Part shown: piece after piece, positions 11,050-22,643 of the stretch
How the letters are laid out: each line of letters begins with the position of its first letter
Position numbering within the stretch: the stretch's first letter is position 1
From: Spirogloea muscicola
Taxonomy: Eukaryota; Streptophyta; Zygnematophyceae; Spirogloeales; Spirogloeaceae
Direction: 5' to 3'
DNA length: 40,937 nucleotides
Assembly: GCA_009602725.1 (NCBI GenBank)
Contig: WELB01000209.1
Location: 157,084 to 198,020 of the forward strand
The notes under the pieces: model-generated
Seen by the model: only the letters and a program-made list of their open reading frames with translations
Databases searched by the model: none
Told to the model about the DNA's origin: nothing
Position numbers and translations under genes: made by a program

Positions 11050-11952
11050 CGCAAGGCCGAGGCCGGTCTGGCCAGAGCAGGCTGCGCCAGTCACATACAC
11101 CGGGCTGGACAAGTCAATCGCAGTACTGCAGCTGCAGCTGGCGGTGGCTGGCGACGGCGGTGTAGCGGTGGGCCTCTTGCTCGTGCAAGTCTGACCGGCA
11201 GCTGGCCTGAGGGCCTGGTCAAAATTACTGAGGACTGAGCAGATCCTAGGCCTCGCACGGCTGCCATTGCCGAGGTGGCAAGCCTGAAGCTCCAGCACCA
11301 TGGCCTGCCAGCATTCTGGCTTCCGTTGAGCCTCAGGCGACAGCCCACAGCACATTAAGCTTCCTGAAGGATTGCTGCAATTTTGTGCACCAGCTCCACT
11401 GATCTGTTTACTGCCTCTCAGTGTAACCCGGGGGGCAAGCCAGGGCCTGCTCTGTGCAGATAAGCTGCCCGTGTATCCTCTGGTATATTGTTATGAGAGA
11501 CTGCAGTTGCTTTTGCAGACCTGCGGCTGTGCCTCATGAATGACCAGTTAGGCAGTACGCAGATGCATGGCACACCGAAAGGCAGCTGTTATGCTGCACT
11601 CCAGGACCCGTGCCCTCCGTCATGTTTACTTTCATCCTGCTGGAGCTTTCTCGTGCACCTTTGCTCACAAGCGTCAGCTGGCAAGCCATACACAGGTTGC
11701 CGGGCAGTGCTAGCATACTTGCAGAAGGCCATTTGAACACTGCTTCTCTCACATCACCAATTCATGATTGTCCCTCCCATGTAAGTGCTACCGTCTTACC
11801 GTGCAAGTGCTGTACATTTTGCGGATTCTTCGCTCTAGTCAGTGACCGACATACGATGACATGTTGCTCAAATATCTGTCACCCTTGACTTATCAGCGAA
11901 TGCCAAAGAACCCTCATATTCTTGTCTTGAGCTCAAAGAAGCAGCAGTGTGG
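11050..11952. other. Convergent spacer without recognisable gene
   Basis: About 900 bases lie between the end of the Cys/His gene (+) and the end of the LFR-like gene (-). Composition is near-balanced. Several short open frames exist, none with recognisable motifs. It probably carries the two 3' UTRs. I see no tRNA-like cloverleaf, transposon end or tandem repeat. Confidence 0.45.
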
Positions 11953-14001
11953 CTAGGATGTTGTCCAAAGATTGCGTACAAGCCCTCCACGGGCATTAGC
12001 ATCGCTGCTCAGCTTCCAAAGTGTTCTTGCGGCACTTTCAGCCACCCGTGCATTTGAGAGTGCAAGATCTAAGAGTGTCTGCTCGTGCATTAGCATGATA
12101 TCCCTGTTCCGTGGCTCAGAAGCAATGTTCTCGAGCGTCAGGGCAGCCTTGCGACAGACGTCGATGAAGGGATGCGGAGCCCTGATGATGCCCAGGAGTC
12201 TTTGCAATAACCTGCACCTCAAAACACAACTACTTAATCCAGTGCGACTCTGTATTCGTGCTCTGGCCCTGCAAAGAACCAACACTCACTTGGAAAGGTA
12301 GCTTCCCTCCTGATCTAATATCACAAGAAAATCCAAAGTGACTGTGACTGCTATCGTGCCAATGCAAGTCATGAGAGAAGTGCCTTGGGCATAGTGATGT
12401 CCCTTTATGTATTTGTAAAGCAATCTTAAAGCCTCACCATGGCTCCTGCGCTAGGAGGATACGGCAGTCAGCATTGACGCCAGAAAAGGTGCAGAGAGTG
12501 ACAGCAGCAGCTGCTGACGACTCCGGAGCTTGCGCCGCAAGCAGCTCAACCAGTCTCCCTGAGAACTGCAACCGAAGAGAATTTGCCAGAAGATCACTTT
12601 GCAGCTACAGGAGCCCAATGTGGACTAAGAGGGGCAATTTAGGATGTTGCATAACAATGTCAGAGTCAGACAGACACACTTCAATACTTGAACTCAACTC
12701 TGTGACAGAGCATACTAGGGCCTTTCCACCCCAACCCCAGCATGAGCAAGTTGGCCTTGTCAAGCTTAGCACTTGAGGGTAAGGTCAAGCAAGAAAAGCT
12801 GACCAGAGACACCAGGGAAGGAAGGACAGGCTCGTTGTTGCCATTGCTGGCCAGCAAGCTCAGTGCTTCGGCAGCAGCAACGTGCCAGACACGTGGCTCG
12901 GCTTCCAGCATCATCTTCAAGCACTCTAGCAGGCGGTCATTTCTGCAACACATTGATGAGAAGCGGAGTTGCCATCCCATGCTTAGCAACTCATGTTGCA
13001 CAGAGTGCCCAGAGATGCTCCGCTCGTGTACCCACCAAGAACATGTGCATTCCTGCAGCCCTCATGCGCAGCTGGCAATCAAGCAAGAAGTCACGATCAC
13101 CATTCATCTACCTAAGCAGAGGCTGGGAGTCGTGCTTCACCGTACAGTGACGAGCTCGAATGAGCGTCCTCAGACAGTTGTGGTCGGAGATTGACAAGGT
13201 ACGCAATGTTTGCAATGATCTCGATGGCATTAGTCACCAGCTCATCGTCTTCTGCATCCCTCACAGACACCAGCTCGGGCTTCAGAGATGGAGGGCCAGA
13301 GGCAGCGGTGAACTTCAGATAGATATTCTTGCTCTTGGCCACATATGCTCTCAGTGGGTGTCTTTCTCTGGATGCAACACAAGTGGTTCACATCAAGTTT
13401 TGAATGGACCTGTTTGGTGGGCCTCCAGGATCTCGAGTAAGCATTCCAGGAATTTGGATTCAGCAATCAAGCTGGCATGGTTGCTGGGCACAAAGGAGAG
13501 GTTGCGCAGGATGTTTGACGAGGCCACCTGGTCAGGCAGCAGCCATGGCAACGGCATAAGTAGGTGCTGAAGGTGTGAGTGAGCTGTGGAGCTGATACTG
13601 GATGGTCATCGTTTGCCCATGACTGAGGTCTTATTATTGGCCCCCTCATACAAAGACAGCACAAGGACAGCACGTTAAGGGCCTGATTTTGTCATAGCAG
13701 CAGCCGGCTGCTACAACGCGGCAACCACAAAGCCTTTGCACGGGCGTACTCGGTGATCCTGCTCTCTCGCGCGTCCACACCTGCCGCTTCACAACCTGCG
13801 GGGGCTCATCGTCGTGCTGTCCAGCAAGGCGGACTAAACCCTAAGCCCCAAACCCTAAACCAGACCCCTGAACCTGAGCTCTAGATTTACCGCAGCCTGC
13901 AAGCGGCTCGCATGTTCTTCCTCATCGACGTTGAAGAGGCCAGCCTCCTGCCACGCCAGCTCTCGGGCTTCTTGCTCGGCGTCCTCCCGGAGAGCCGCAT
14001 C
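11953..14001 (-). CDS. LFR: LFR-like armadillo-repeat SWI/SNF subunit, N terminus missing
   Basis: Minus-strand exons: 14001-13891, about 13560-13425, about 13275-13155, about 12945-12811, 12565-12438 and 12211-11953. Matches to the plant LEAF AND FLOWER RELATED protein run in order: WQEAGLFNVDEEE; then ASSNILRNLSFVPSNHAS; then DDELVTNAIEIIANIAYLV; then WHVAAAEALSLLASNGNNEP; then GRLVELLAAQAPESSAAAV; then PHPFIDVCRKAALTLENIAS. These are armadillo-type helical repeats. In land plants LFR is a subunit of the BRM/SYD chromatin-remodelling complex. The stop at 11953 is at the family's usual C terminus. The first roughly 130-170 residues of the family (region equivalent to ALNTLTLLSF) are not found between 14002 and the divergent hydrolase gene, so the gene is incomplete or its 5' exons are elsewhere. 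A telomere-like array sits in the first visible intron. Confidence 0.82.
13836..13882. repeat. Interstitial telomere-like array (CCCTAAA type)
   Basis: Degenerate units of the plant telomere heptamer lie here: ACTAAACCCTAAGCCCC, AAACCCTAAACC and further decayed ACCCCTGAACC units. On the minus strand, where the LFR-like gene is read, this is TTTAGGG-like sequence inside the intron between the 13891 donor and the next exon near 13560. Short arrays like this occur in plant introns and promoters (telo boxes) or as scars of break repair. Confidence 0.8.
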
Positions 14002-14347
14002 CTGCACCGGTAACCTGTCCCGGGCCCGCTTCAGAGCTTCAGAAGCGCCGCTCCGCCCCCGGCACTCGCTCTAGCAAAGGGCATTCTAATCATCGTGCAG
14101 CTCAGGCATACATGCCAGGGACACAGGCGTCACCTGAGCTTGGCCGCTGCCTCGGCGAGGTCCGGCGCCGGGCGGGCCCGCGTGCGCCGCTCGTCCACCT
14201 GAACCGCGCGAGTGCTGGTGGGCGGCGGTCAGCTCCGGAGGAGAGGCGAGGAGAGGAGAGCTGCGAGCTGCGGCGCTCGCGAGCCGTGGCGGCTGGAGAT
14301 GCGCCGCGCCAGAGCGCCCGGCCCCGGGGCGCGGCCACGGGGAGCCC
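14002..14347. other. Divergent 5' region between LFR-like gene and hydrolase
   Basis: This GC-rich stretch separates two divergently read genes and is the natural place for a shared promoter. The minus strand has the short reading MPFARASAGGGAALLKL near 14075 that stops quickly and does not match the LFR family. Long open frames on both strands here reflect high GC and show no family motif. Confidence 0.4.
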
Positions 14348-15101
14348 TTGGGAGCGTGGCCGCAGCCATGGCCCTGGCAGGCGAGGGTTTGGGAGGCGCA
14401 CGACGGCGAGGAGGGCGTCGAGGAGGCCGGGGACGCGGAGGAGCGGCGGCGCGGCGGCGGCGGCGGCGGCGGCGGCGCGTGGCCGGGCTTCCTGCGCTGG
14501 AAGCCGACCAGCCCGCAGCTGCTCATCGAGGCGGAGCGGCGGCTGCTCAGCACGCTCGTCAAGTACGGCGCTCGACGTCCATGGCCCCTCCTCGTTGTCG
14601 TCCCGTCTCCGCCGTCGCCATGGCCGTCGGGCCTGACGGAGGCTGCCTTTCGTGTGGCCACCTTTGGCTGCAGGACGCCATACGTGCAGGAGCGCGTGGA
14701 CATCGGGCCCGGGCCTCCGGCGATCAAGTTCCGCCTCTTCTCGCAGGCCGTCAAGACGCGGTACATCAACACCGTCACGTTCGACAAGCCCGGCGGCGGC
14801 AGTGGCGGCGCGCCAGCGGCCGACAAGCCAGTCCTGGTGATGGTGCACGGCTACGGCGCGGCGCAGGGCTTCTTCTTCCGCAACTTCGACGCCCTGGCCG
14901 ACCACTTCCGGGTCCACGCCATCGACCAGCTCGGGTGCGCGTCTGCTCCGCAGCCGCCGGACTTGGGACCTTAATGGTGGCTGGCATTGAGTCGGCTGTG
15001 TTGCAGAGGGATGTGGAGCAAACCTGACAGTGGACGACGCGGCAGTCTGTGCAGGTGGGGGGGCTCAAGTAGGCCGGCATTCGTCTGCAAGTCCACTGAG
15101 G
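14348..15101 (+). CDS. ABHD4/5 (CGI-58)-like alpha/beta hydrolase, 3'-truncated
   Basis: Three exons, 14348-14562, 14674-14934 and 15055-15101, with GT-AG introns in matching phases. The protein reads FLRWKPTSPQLLIEAERRLL, then TPYVQERVDIGPGPP, then YINTVTF and VLVMVHGYGAAQGFFFRNF (the oxyanion-hole HG region), and ends DQLGWGGSSRP with the exon ending in KSTE. This is the N-terminal third of the plant CGI-58-like family, lipid-droplet or membrane lipases/acyltransferases. The next expected pieces, the E-x-W-F helix and the GHSFGG nucleophile elbow, are absent before the single n at 15396, after which a different gene begins. The start codon gives a poly-Gly leader; other upstream starts are possible. 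It is either a gene remnant or one cut by a mis-joined scaffold. Confidence 0.8.
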
Positions 15102-15395
15102 GTATCATCCCGTGAACCTCAGAGGACTGAGCTGTAGTAGTTTGGCTGTATGAGGGTGGGAGTAGAAGCAGCCTCATTTGTCAGGCATGCACTGCAGCAG
15201 CTCACGCAGATGCTATTTCTGTGTGGGCCTAGCAAAGAGCGACAGTGCAAGTTGTAGCTGGCCCGGCATCTGGTGGCCTTGATACATATACTTCAAAATT
15301 GTCATAAGTGACGGTGGCAACGTGTGGGTGCACCCCACCAATCAGACTTTGTTTTGGTGGGACGCTAGGAATTGCCTGATGCACTCATCGTGGTT

Positions 15396-15396
15396 N
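15396..15396. other. Single undetermined base at a probable contig join
   Basis: One n separates a low-GC stretch (15103-15395, intron-like remains of the hydrolase) from an abruptly GC-rich one. To its left a hydrolase gene is cut off; to its right a START gene appears without a clear start codon. Both genes being incomplete at the same point suggests a join of unknown size rather than one ambiguous base. Confidence 0.5.
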
Positions 15397-17988
15397 CGCC
15401 GCCACCGTCGCCGCCGCCGTGCCCGCCCTCCGCGCCCTCTGGTCGCGCCTCCGGAGCTGGCTCCGCAGCCGCCCCGCCGCCGACCGGCAGGAGGCCGGCC
15501 TTCAGCGCCAAGCCGGCTGCGCTGCCGCGACGAGGTGAGGCAGCTCGACAGCTGCCGCAAGCGCCTGCGCCGGCAGCTGGGCGCCCGCTGCTGATGGGTG
15601 ACCACGAGCGAGCGGCCTTCGCTCAGAGAGACGGCGAAGCAGAGGGTCTGTGGTCATGGCACAGCTGCTTGCTCTTGTCTGTCGCTCCAAGTGATGAGAA
15701 GCGCAGCAGTGGATGCCGCGCCCTGCTGCCCCTTCTCACTCGGAGGCACCTCGGCTATGCATGGCAGTCGCTGCGTGTGGAGGGAGGAGGGTGCTGCCGA
15801 CGGTCGTGCCTGTGTCCGCCAGGGCATGCGGGCGTCTGCTGCTCGTCTCACTGACGGTGTCGGAAGCTGACGCTTTTTCTTGCTGTCGTCCCTCAATGGC
15901 AGCGGCACGGCAGCAGGCGAGCAGCCACTCGGCCGCACCGGCGAGGACACGCAGTTCCTGGACGAGGCGGACCTCCAGACGTTCTGCCAGCGGCTGGATG
16001 ACAGCGAGGGCTCCGTTGACTGGCAGCAGCTCATGGAGAAGACGACCAAGGGCATGACGTACACGGCGTGGCGCAAGGACCAGGAGGTGGGTGCTCGTCG
16101 TCGTGGTGCTTCCCGCTCGTGTGGTCCTGTCCGCTGGCTTTGTTGGCGTGCATCGCCCTCAGCTTCAGGGCCTTGCCTTGTCTCGCTTGCGCTGGTGTTT
16201 GTGGAGCTCAGCGCCGGTCGCTGGCCGGTTGGCGCGCAGGTTGGCCCGACAGAGTACAAGAGCCGGACGGTGGTCGATGATTGCACGCCGGAGCTGATGC
16301 GCGACTTCTTCTGGGACGACCAGTTCCGCCCGTGCTGGGATGACATGCTCGTCCAGGCACGCACGCTCGAGGAGTGCCCGCACACCGGCTCCCAGATTGT
16401 CCAGTGGGTGCGCAAGGTGAGTGCTCGGTCTGCGATGGTTGGCGCTCTCCTTGAGCTTGGTCGGGATGGGAGGGCTGGTCGCAGCATGTTGATGTCGAGT
16501 GGCAGTGTTGGGGCCGCTGGCCGGCAGCTCACTGACCACATTCGCTCGCATTCTTTGCAGTTTCCGTTCTTCTGCAAGGACCGGGAGTACGTGATCGGTC
16601 GTCGCATCTGGACGACGGCTGACAAGGTGTACTACTGCATCACCAAGGTGGGCACGCATGCACCTTGCCCTCCTTAGCCAGCCTGGGGCAGCGCACTCCG
16701 GAAGCCGTGCGCGTCGAGGCAGTGGTGTCGCCGTGCAACGCAGTTGAGGCTTGGCTTAAGGAGCGAGCTGACTTGTGCAAGGTCTGCAATCGGTGGCTGG
16801 CAGGGTGTGCACCACCCAAGTGCCCCGCCTCGGCAAAAGCCCCGGCGCGTGGATGTGTTCTACTCCAGCTGGCGCATCCAAGCAGGTCAGCTTGACACAC
16901 CAGCGTACCAGCGTATATCAAAGGGGAGGCGAGGGCAGGGGAAGTATTTGCCAGGAGGAGCTAGCCCTGACCAGGAGCAGCCCTTAGCTTGAGTAGCTGC
17001 ACCTGATTGTCCTTTACTGGGTTGGGTGGTCTACTGCGTGAGCCTGCAGAGGACAAGGTGCTGTTGCATTGGCTCCTGGTCACTGACCCCTCTGCTTCGT
17101 GGTGTCCTGGCTTTGCGCAGTGGAGGCCAGGGATGGTAGTGGCCGGCAGACGGCTTGCGAGGTGATGCTGTTCCACCACGAGGAGATGGGCATTCAGAAG
17201 GACCTGGCCAAGATGGGCATCCGACAGGGCATGTGGAGCTGCGTGAAGAAGATCGAGCCGGGCGTCCGCAGATACCAGGTGCCAAGGGCAAGCAATGGCT
17301 TGCTGTCCCTGAAAGTCTTGATCGCCTGCTTGGGCTTGGCAGTGCCACATGTTGACTTCAATGGCTTTCCTGCTTAATTGGGTCTGTACTAGTGCAAGGT
17401 GGCCTGACGCCCTCGCTTGGTCGTTGGCGTGATGGAATCTAGGCCCTTGGACAGTCTCGAAGGACCTTGTCTCGGGCAGCATCCATGGCTAATATCAGCA
17501 TGCGGATACCGGGCCTAGAGTCGCCCCGCCATCTGCGCCAGTTGGATCGCTGCCAGACCTTTGCTGCCAGCTCGCCGGAGCTTGCCCTGTTGCCCCCCAC
17601 AACGCCGGTCAGGCATTCAGCGGCATCCTCGCTTCCCCCACCATGACGGGCCTTGGTTTCTCAAAGATTCACTCTGGCAGTTTTTATGCTGGGAGGTTGT
17701 GTTGATGTTGACTCCACTCTTGCCGCTGATTGTCGATTGAACTCACTGTGAGCCTCGTCTGCCTTGTGGTTGGCTCAGGACGCGGCCAGAGCCGACGATG
17801 GGAGCGACGCAGGCAGTGAAATAGTGCCTTCCTCCCCAATGCTGCTCAAGGAGGGCAAGGGCCGGTCGCGCGGCGTGCGGTGGCTCGTGGTGGGGTCTGC
17901 CTTGGCGCTCATGTGTGGAGTGGATCCCGCCACCATCGGTAAGGTGCTCGTGGCTGGGGTCGCGCGCAGGATGGTGCGACGTTTGTAA
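15397..17988 (+). CDS. Plant START-domain lipid-binding membrane protein, 5' incomplete
   Basis: Exons: 15397(?)-15534, 15903-16086, 16240-16416, 16561-16647, 16804-16885, 17121-17278 and 17779-17988, with a possible small exon near 17475 not resolved. Core matches to the plant START family (At3g23080-like): DWQQLMEKTTKGMTYTAWR, VGPTEYKSRTVVDDCTPEL, MRDFFWDDQFRPCWDDMLV, FPFFCKDREYVIGRRIW, RRVDVFYSSWRIQA and the ACEVMLFHHEEMGI segment. The START fold binds one lipid or sterol in a deep pocket. The last exon has RWLVVGSALALMCGVDPATI, a hydrophobic C-terminal anchor, and ends VARRMVRRL. Exon 1 encodes a Trp/Arg-rich stretch (LWSRLRSWLRSR) joined in phase (AG/C) to exon 2, but no start codon is visible after the n at 15396. 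Confidence 0.87.
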
Positions 17989-18743
17989 TATAGACTGGAC
18001 CATCCGCTACGTCCTCGTCTTCCCTTCTGGCTCTCTCTTATTAGCTTCACATCACCACCTCATCTTCAGTCCCGAGTCGGAGGCTGTCTTGTCAAAAGAG
18101 GCGACATGGGTCGAGCGGAGCTTGCAGTGGCCTTTGTGCATACAATAGCCGTCGATGCAAGTGCTGGTAGTGCGTCAAGCCCTTGTATGGTTGATTGGTG
18201 CCCAAGGTTTCGCTTGTTGCTTATTACGTCCTGGGACGATCAGTCCTACCGCCCGTTCCCCGCTGAGAACATGTGCTGGTCACAGCTCTGTGCATTACTC
18301 AGCAAGCATTTTTGGCAGGTCCCAAGCATTACTGCTGTGACCACTGATTAAGCTGGTGATTCGATAAGAAGCTTGTCTACTGGGGTAATTGGAGTCGATG
18401 GTGCTGTCAACGGTTGCATACCTATGGGGAGGATCGTCATGGTTGTAAAGCAAGACTAGTATGTATGTGCGGTCGTCCTTCTGAAGCTGTAAACGACTAA
18501 AAGCGGACTGGTTTTTTCTGAAGGTCTAGTCTCTACCTGTGCGACCTGAAAGAGTCGCAGTCAGAGCAAGCTGACAGCTGAAGCTAGAGCCTAATTTCTG
18601 ACCTGAATTATGCAGCTACAGCCTTTCTCTGGGCACCTCTCCTTGGCAAGGCATCTGTACTCACTTTGAGCTTACATGGCTGGGCTACATCTGGAGCTTT
18701 TGAGCAAGGTGCCACAGGTGCCAAGTGAGGCCCGAGAGGACTG
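17989..18743. other. Convergent spacer
   Basis: About 750 bases between the START gene (+) and the TMEM205-like gene (-). Composition is near-balanced with no long open frame of interest, no repeat and no RNA gene that I can see. It probably contains both 3' UTRs. Confidence 0.4.
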
Positions 18744-21700
18744 CTATATTGGCTGCAACAGATGCCTGCACAATGGATAGTGAAATCTAAAGAGAACGTG
18801 TGAGATGACCACGTCAGAGCACCCTTTTCGTTTAGGGGGGCAGAGGCTGTGGATGACTAGCCCACTTAAGTGCACAGCTATTGACATGAGCACCATCAAG
18901 CAAGGAGGTGATGAACTCCTTGCCAAGGGGGAGAATGAACAGCATGTGCTGCGTCGCAGGGTCAGAGCAGCCAAAGGAGGGGAGGGGGTTGAAAGTACGG
19001 GATAACGAGAGTAGGAGAAAGGAGGAAGGGGGAGGCGGGGGGAGATTTGGAGCAGTGGTGCAGAACTTCAGTGTGCTCTGTAGTACTTGGATGTAGAGAA
19101 AGGCATAGAAAGCCGTTATCTCACCTGGACTATGGGCTGCAGCCGGCGGTCGATGGCAGCCATTCGAGCAGCTGCATTGCTCTGGGAAAGGACAGACACC
19201 TATAGAATGGCTGAAAAACGCGCCGAACTCTGGTCGTACATTCTTCAGAGCTTCTTCAGAGCTGTCAGAATGTCAGGAAGCTCGGAGTCCATCTTATTCT
19301 ATCAAGGTATGAGTGCTTTGAATGTAACTTAATTAACGACATGGGGGTGGTTCACTTGCCTGGCTGGGTCTCGCAGGACTAGCAACTGCAGTGTCCAGAG
19401 CTGCTGAAGCTGCAAGGGCACCCTCTTCCTTCTCAATTTTCTGGCGGTCCTTGAGCAGCTTTGAAAGCAGAACCAGGACACATACTTAGAGCGAGGCCCA
19501 GCTTCATAACAGCATGTGCAGGAAAAGCTCATGTATAAAAATGAGTTAAGCTTACGGACCATCCTGCATGTGCTTAATCCAAGCCTGTATGCAGTGCTTA
19601 CCATGCTTGTCCAGCACTGAAGGTAGAAACGGTTGACAACCGCAACTGGAAGGATTGCCATCAGTGATGCTAGTTGGCTTCTTTCTGCGACGTCTGCGTG
19701 GTGCCAGGGGTGAAGAGCGACAAACGTGGCCAAAGAGGAACTCACTGCCCAATACAGCGTCTTGAAGTATGCAGGTAAGATGAGGGCCTGCACAACATGC
19801 ACCTGCAGGCCAACGCCTGGCTCTGCTAAGGAAGCTCACACAAAGGACTTTCTATTGCTTTCGAGCATTGTTCTGGTGTGTAATGTGTATGTTGCAGTGG
19901 TGACAGTGGTGGCTTTACTAGCGAAACCAGCACTTGCCTTGGATTTCGGCAATGCTTGGCGGAGGAGAACGGGCTCATAGTATGTCGTCCAGACTGCCGT
20001 GCCAAAAGCCAGACAGAAGGACAAGAGGTGCACGAATCGAAGGACCATGAGCATTCGCGTATTCCAGTGTATCGCAGGGTCAGCTTGTAGCCGATCTCCG
20101 TGACTAGTGTGTGGCCCGCGCTTGGGGACCCCAAACATGCGGGTGAGCCAGCCCTGTCAAACCCACAGGTCAGAGCTTAGACTACAAGGGAACTGAGTTG
20201 GCCAGTGATAGACCTCGAAGAAGAAGGCTTTCTATCTGGTCTTGAAGCAGAAGCACACTCGCCATGGAAACCCACAATGTTTGTGTACGTAAATGACCAG
20301 CACCTGTGACTCCAGATGTGACGAGTACCTTTGGCACTGAAGATGTGAGATTCCCCTGCAAAGCAGACGCTCTGCTCCTCAACTCCTCAGAGATCTTCCT
20401 TGCTTTCTGCAGAGCTTCCTGAGCTGCAGCCATGTGTGTTGTGTAACCCTCGTCCCCCTGAGACGAGGTACGAGCCTCGTCCGCGGCCAAACCCAGGAGT
20501 CGGATCGCTACTATGATATGCTCGTGAGCTGCAGGATGCAGGTCTACACGGTCTCACAACGATGGACCCTTCATTGCAAGCGCTTGACAAATACGCTGAC
20601 CGCTGACTACCCATGCACTAGACCAGCATCTGCGATGCATTGTCCTTCTTTCCATGCGGCTGGAAACAACAGCCTCCGAGCTGCACAAGATGCAAAGCTT
20701 GCCTTTGGCTCGCTGCTTCTCATCGTCCGATCCTGTCGATTGTTGACCTGACGCTCCGATGGATTCCGTCGCAGTCTCAAAGACCTGCAGATGATGCAGA
20801 GGCCCTGGTAGGTGTGCGAATTTGCAACCTTGACAGGCTACCATACTTCGTGCGGCCAGCAAGTTCCAACGACACCGCAGTGCGTGTAGTGCGGTTTGGC
20901 GTGTTGACCTTCTTGGCTGTCTGCTGAGCCGCTGTAGCTGCCTCCTCAGTCTTCTCTTTGAGACTCTGTTCGTGTGCAACAAGCAACACAAACAGAAGTG
21001 GTTCAGCTTTCACTCGGAGGTTCTGTACTTGTGCAAGCCATTCAAAAACCGGCATGCCAATCCTGATTTGCGTGCCTTGTTAGCTCTAGCTTGAGGACCT
21101 CACCTAGAGCCTATCTTGCCCATCTCCTGCAAGGACGCGCCTACAACAAACACAGGGAATCTATCTGCCACACAACAACTCCAGAGCGTTAGGACGAGCG
21201 CAGGGCGTCGCTTACCCTTAGGCTGTCCTTCCCAGTCGGATATGCCTCACCAATGTGATCTTTGAGCTCTTCCGCCTTGTGACTTACTGTATCCCGCATG
21301 CGACTCCCCAACTGAGAGAGAGTCTCGGCCACCTGCTCTGCTTTCTGCATGTAGCAGGCAAACAAGAGGAGTCGTCATCCTCTCACACCTGAGCATCCGC
21401 CTTCCTGTGGAACATCTCCAACATCGAGCCCAATGGTGACTGAGGTAGGTTGAAGCACTTGCCGCAGAATTCTTCACCATAAACTCTTGGAACAAGGACC
21501 ATTCAAACAGAGATGTTGACTTCACGCGTCCTTGCTCTTGGCTCCTATCCAAGGAGCTATTAGCAAAGATCTCTGTCAACTCACAGGAAATGCATACCTG
21601 CTGTACATGTTCGTACGCTTCAGATGCCTGCAAAGGCCTTGGAAAAGAGTCAATGACATCCCAAGAGAATTTTGGCTCGTCTCCTAGCTGCGCCGATTGT

Positions 21701-22249
21701 GTTTGCCAATGGGGCTCCACTCTGTGGTGCACGAGCATGCTTGGTGTATGCTCACATGGCTTACCTTGTGTTGTGCACGCTGATGTGCCCCGCGCACAGC
21801 TTCGCTGGCCTCGTCGACTTTGCCAAGGACCAGACAAGAATATGTGAAAAGGTATATAATAGAGGACAACTGCTATGACTAAATATTGTGCACGGATCAA
21901 TAGTTCCTGGTTCTCCTTCAGCCGAGTCCTTCCTCGGACGCGGTTGCATACACCCGTCCTTCATCCGAGTTGGATTGCACAGGTTGAGCACACTAATCAA
22001 CCAGACCCTCTGCAGTCTGTACGTCGTACGCTTGTTCAGCATATGAATACCATGGGCCTCGGTCAGTGTCTGCATACCACTCGAGGCAGCTGGATTGGTA
22101 AGAGAAGCTCCCATGTCGTCACCATTGTCCGTGCAAATAGGCTGGCCTCGCTCATCCTTCGCTTGCTGGGAGCAATTGGCTAGGAGGGGTGCTGCGACGA
22201 CGCCAAAGACCAGTGCCAAGACTACGATCTTAAGCAACCCCATGACCAT
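18744..22249 (-). CDS. LEA-like helical protein with C-terminal TMEM205 (DUF4149) domain
   Basis: The start at 22249 gives a signal peptide, MVMGLLKIVVLALVFGVVAA. A string of small exons follows, coding for charged Ala/Lys/Glu helices, for example VDEASEAVRGAHQRAQHK (about 21835-21775), KAEQVAETLSQLGSRMRD (21343-), SLKEKTEEAATAAQQTAKK (about 20966-20910) and EALQKARKISEELRSRA (about 20435). These resemble LEA_4-type repeats. The C-terminal part has membrane segments: RFVHLLSFCLAFGTAVWTTY (about 20045-19985), then ILPAYFKTLYWAVSSSLATF (about 19785-19725), typical of TMEM205/DUF4149, then LLKDRQKIEKEEG (about 19461). The same architecture exists in plant LEA-domain proteins such as At1g72100. 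Three introns appear to use GC donors. The last exon (about 18744-18930, with MSIAVHLSGLVIHSL) is uncertain. A secretory-pathway membrane location is inferred. Confidence 0.75.
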
Positions 22250-22612
22250 CGAAGGGGACTCGAGACTACGTCTTCCACCGCCTTAAAGTGCTCGGAACAG
22301 AAATCTCAGATGAAGAGCGGGCTCCAGGTGCTCGCTGGACTGTGATCATCGCGGTGCTCATCGCTGCCTGCAGCGGGAGAATGAGCGGCTCAGTGCAGAC
22401 GGCGAATGGTGCAGGCTTCTGGCTTGTCATAGAGACGGACTGCACAGAGCGCACGGTAGATGTTCGCGAGGCCTGCGCGTGGGGAGGCGGAGCCGGCCGG
22501 CCAAGCGCAGAAGAAGCGGCGCATGGCACGGCATTCATAGGCCCTTCACCGGAGGCAGCTGCAATTAGGCGAAGTCCGGCAGGCGGCGCAGGCGGCGGAG
22601 CGGGAGGCCGGC

Positions 22613-22643
<31 letters not shown>

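Noticed and set aside
14086-14917. Two long minus-strand open frames opposite the hydrolase gene
   Set aside because: Arg/Pro/Ala-rich shadow of GC-rich plus-strand coding sequence; no match to the LFR N terminus that would be expected on this strand.
15342-15690. Minus-strand Arg-rich open frames around 15.4-15.7 kb
   Set aside because: They arise from CGG/GCC triplets and overlap the phase-supported first exon of the START gene on the other strand.
15055-17988. A genuine hydrolase-START fusion protein
   Set aside because: The hydrolase exon ends in an ordinary GT donor without a usable acceptor before the n, and the START exon just after the n lacks a phase-proven link; an assembly join explains both more simply.
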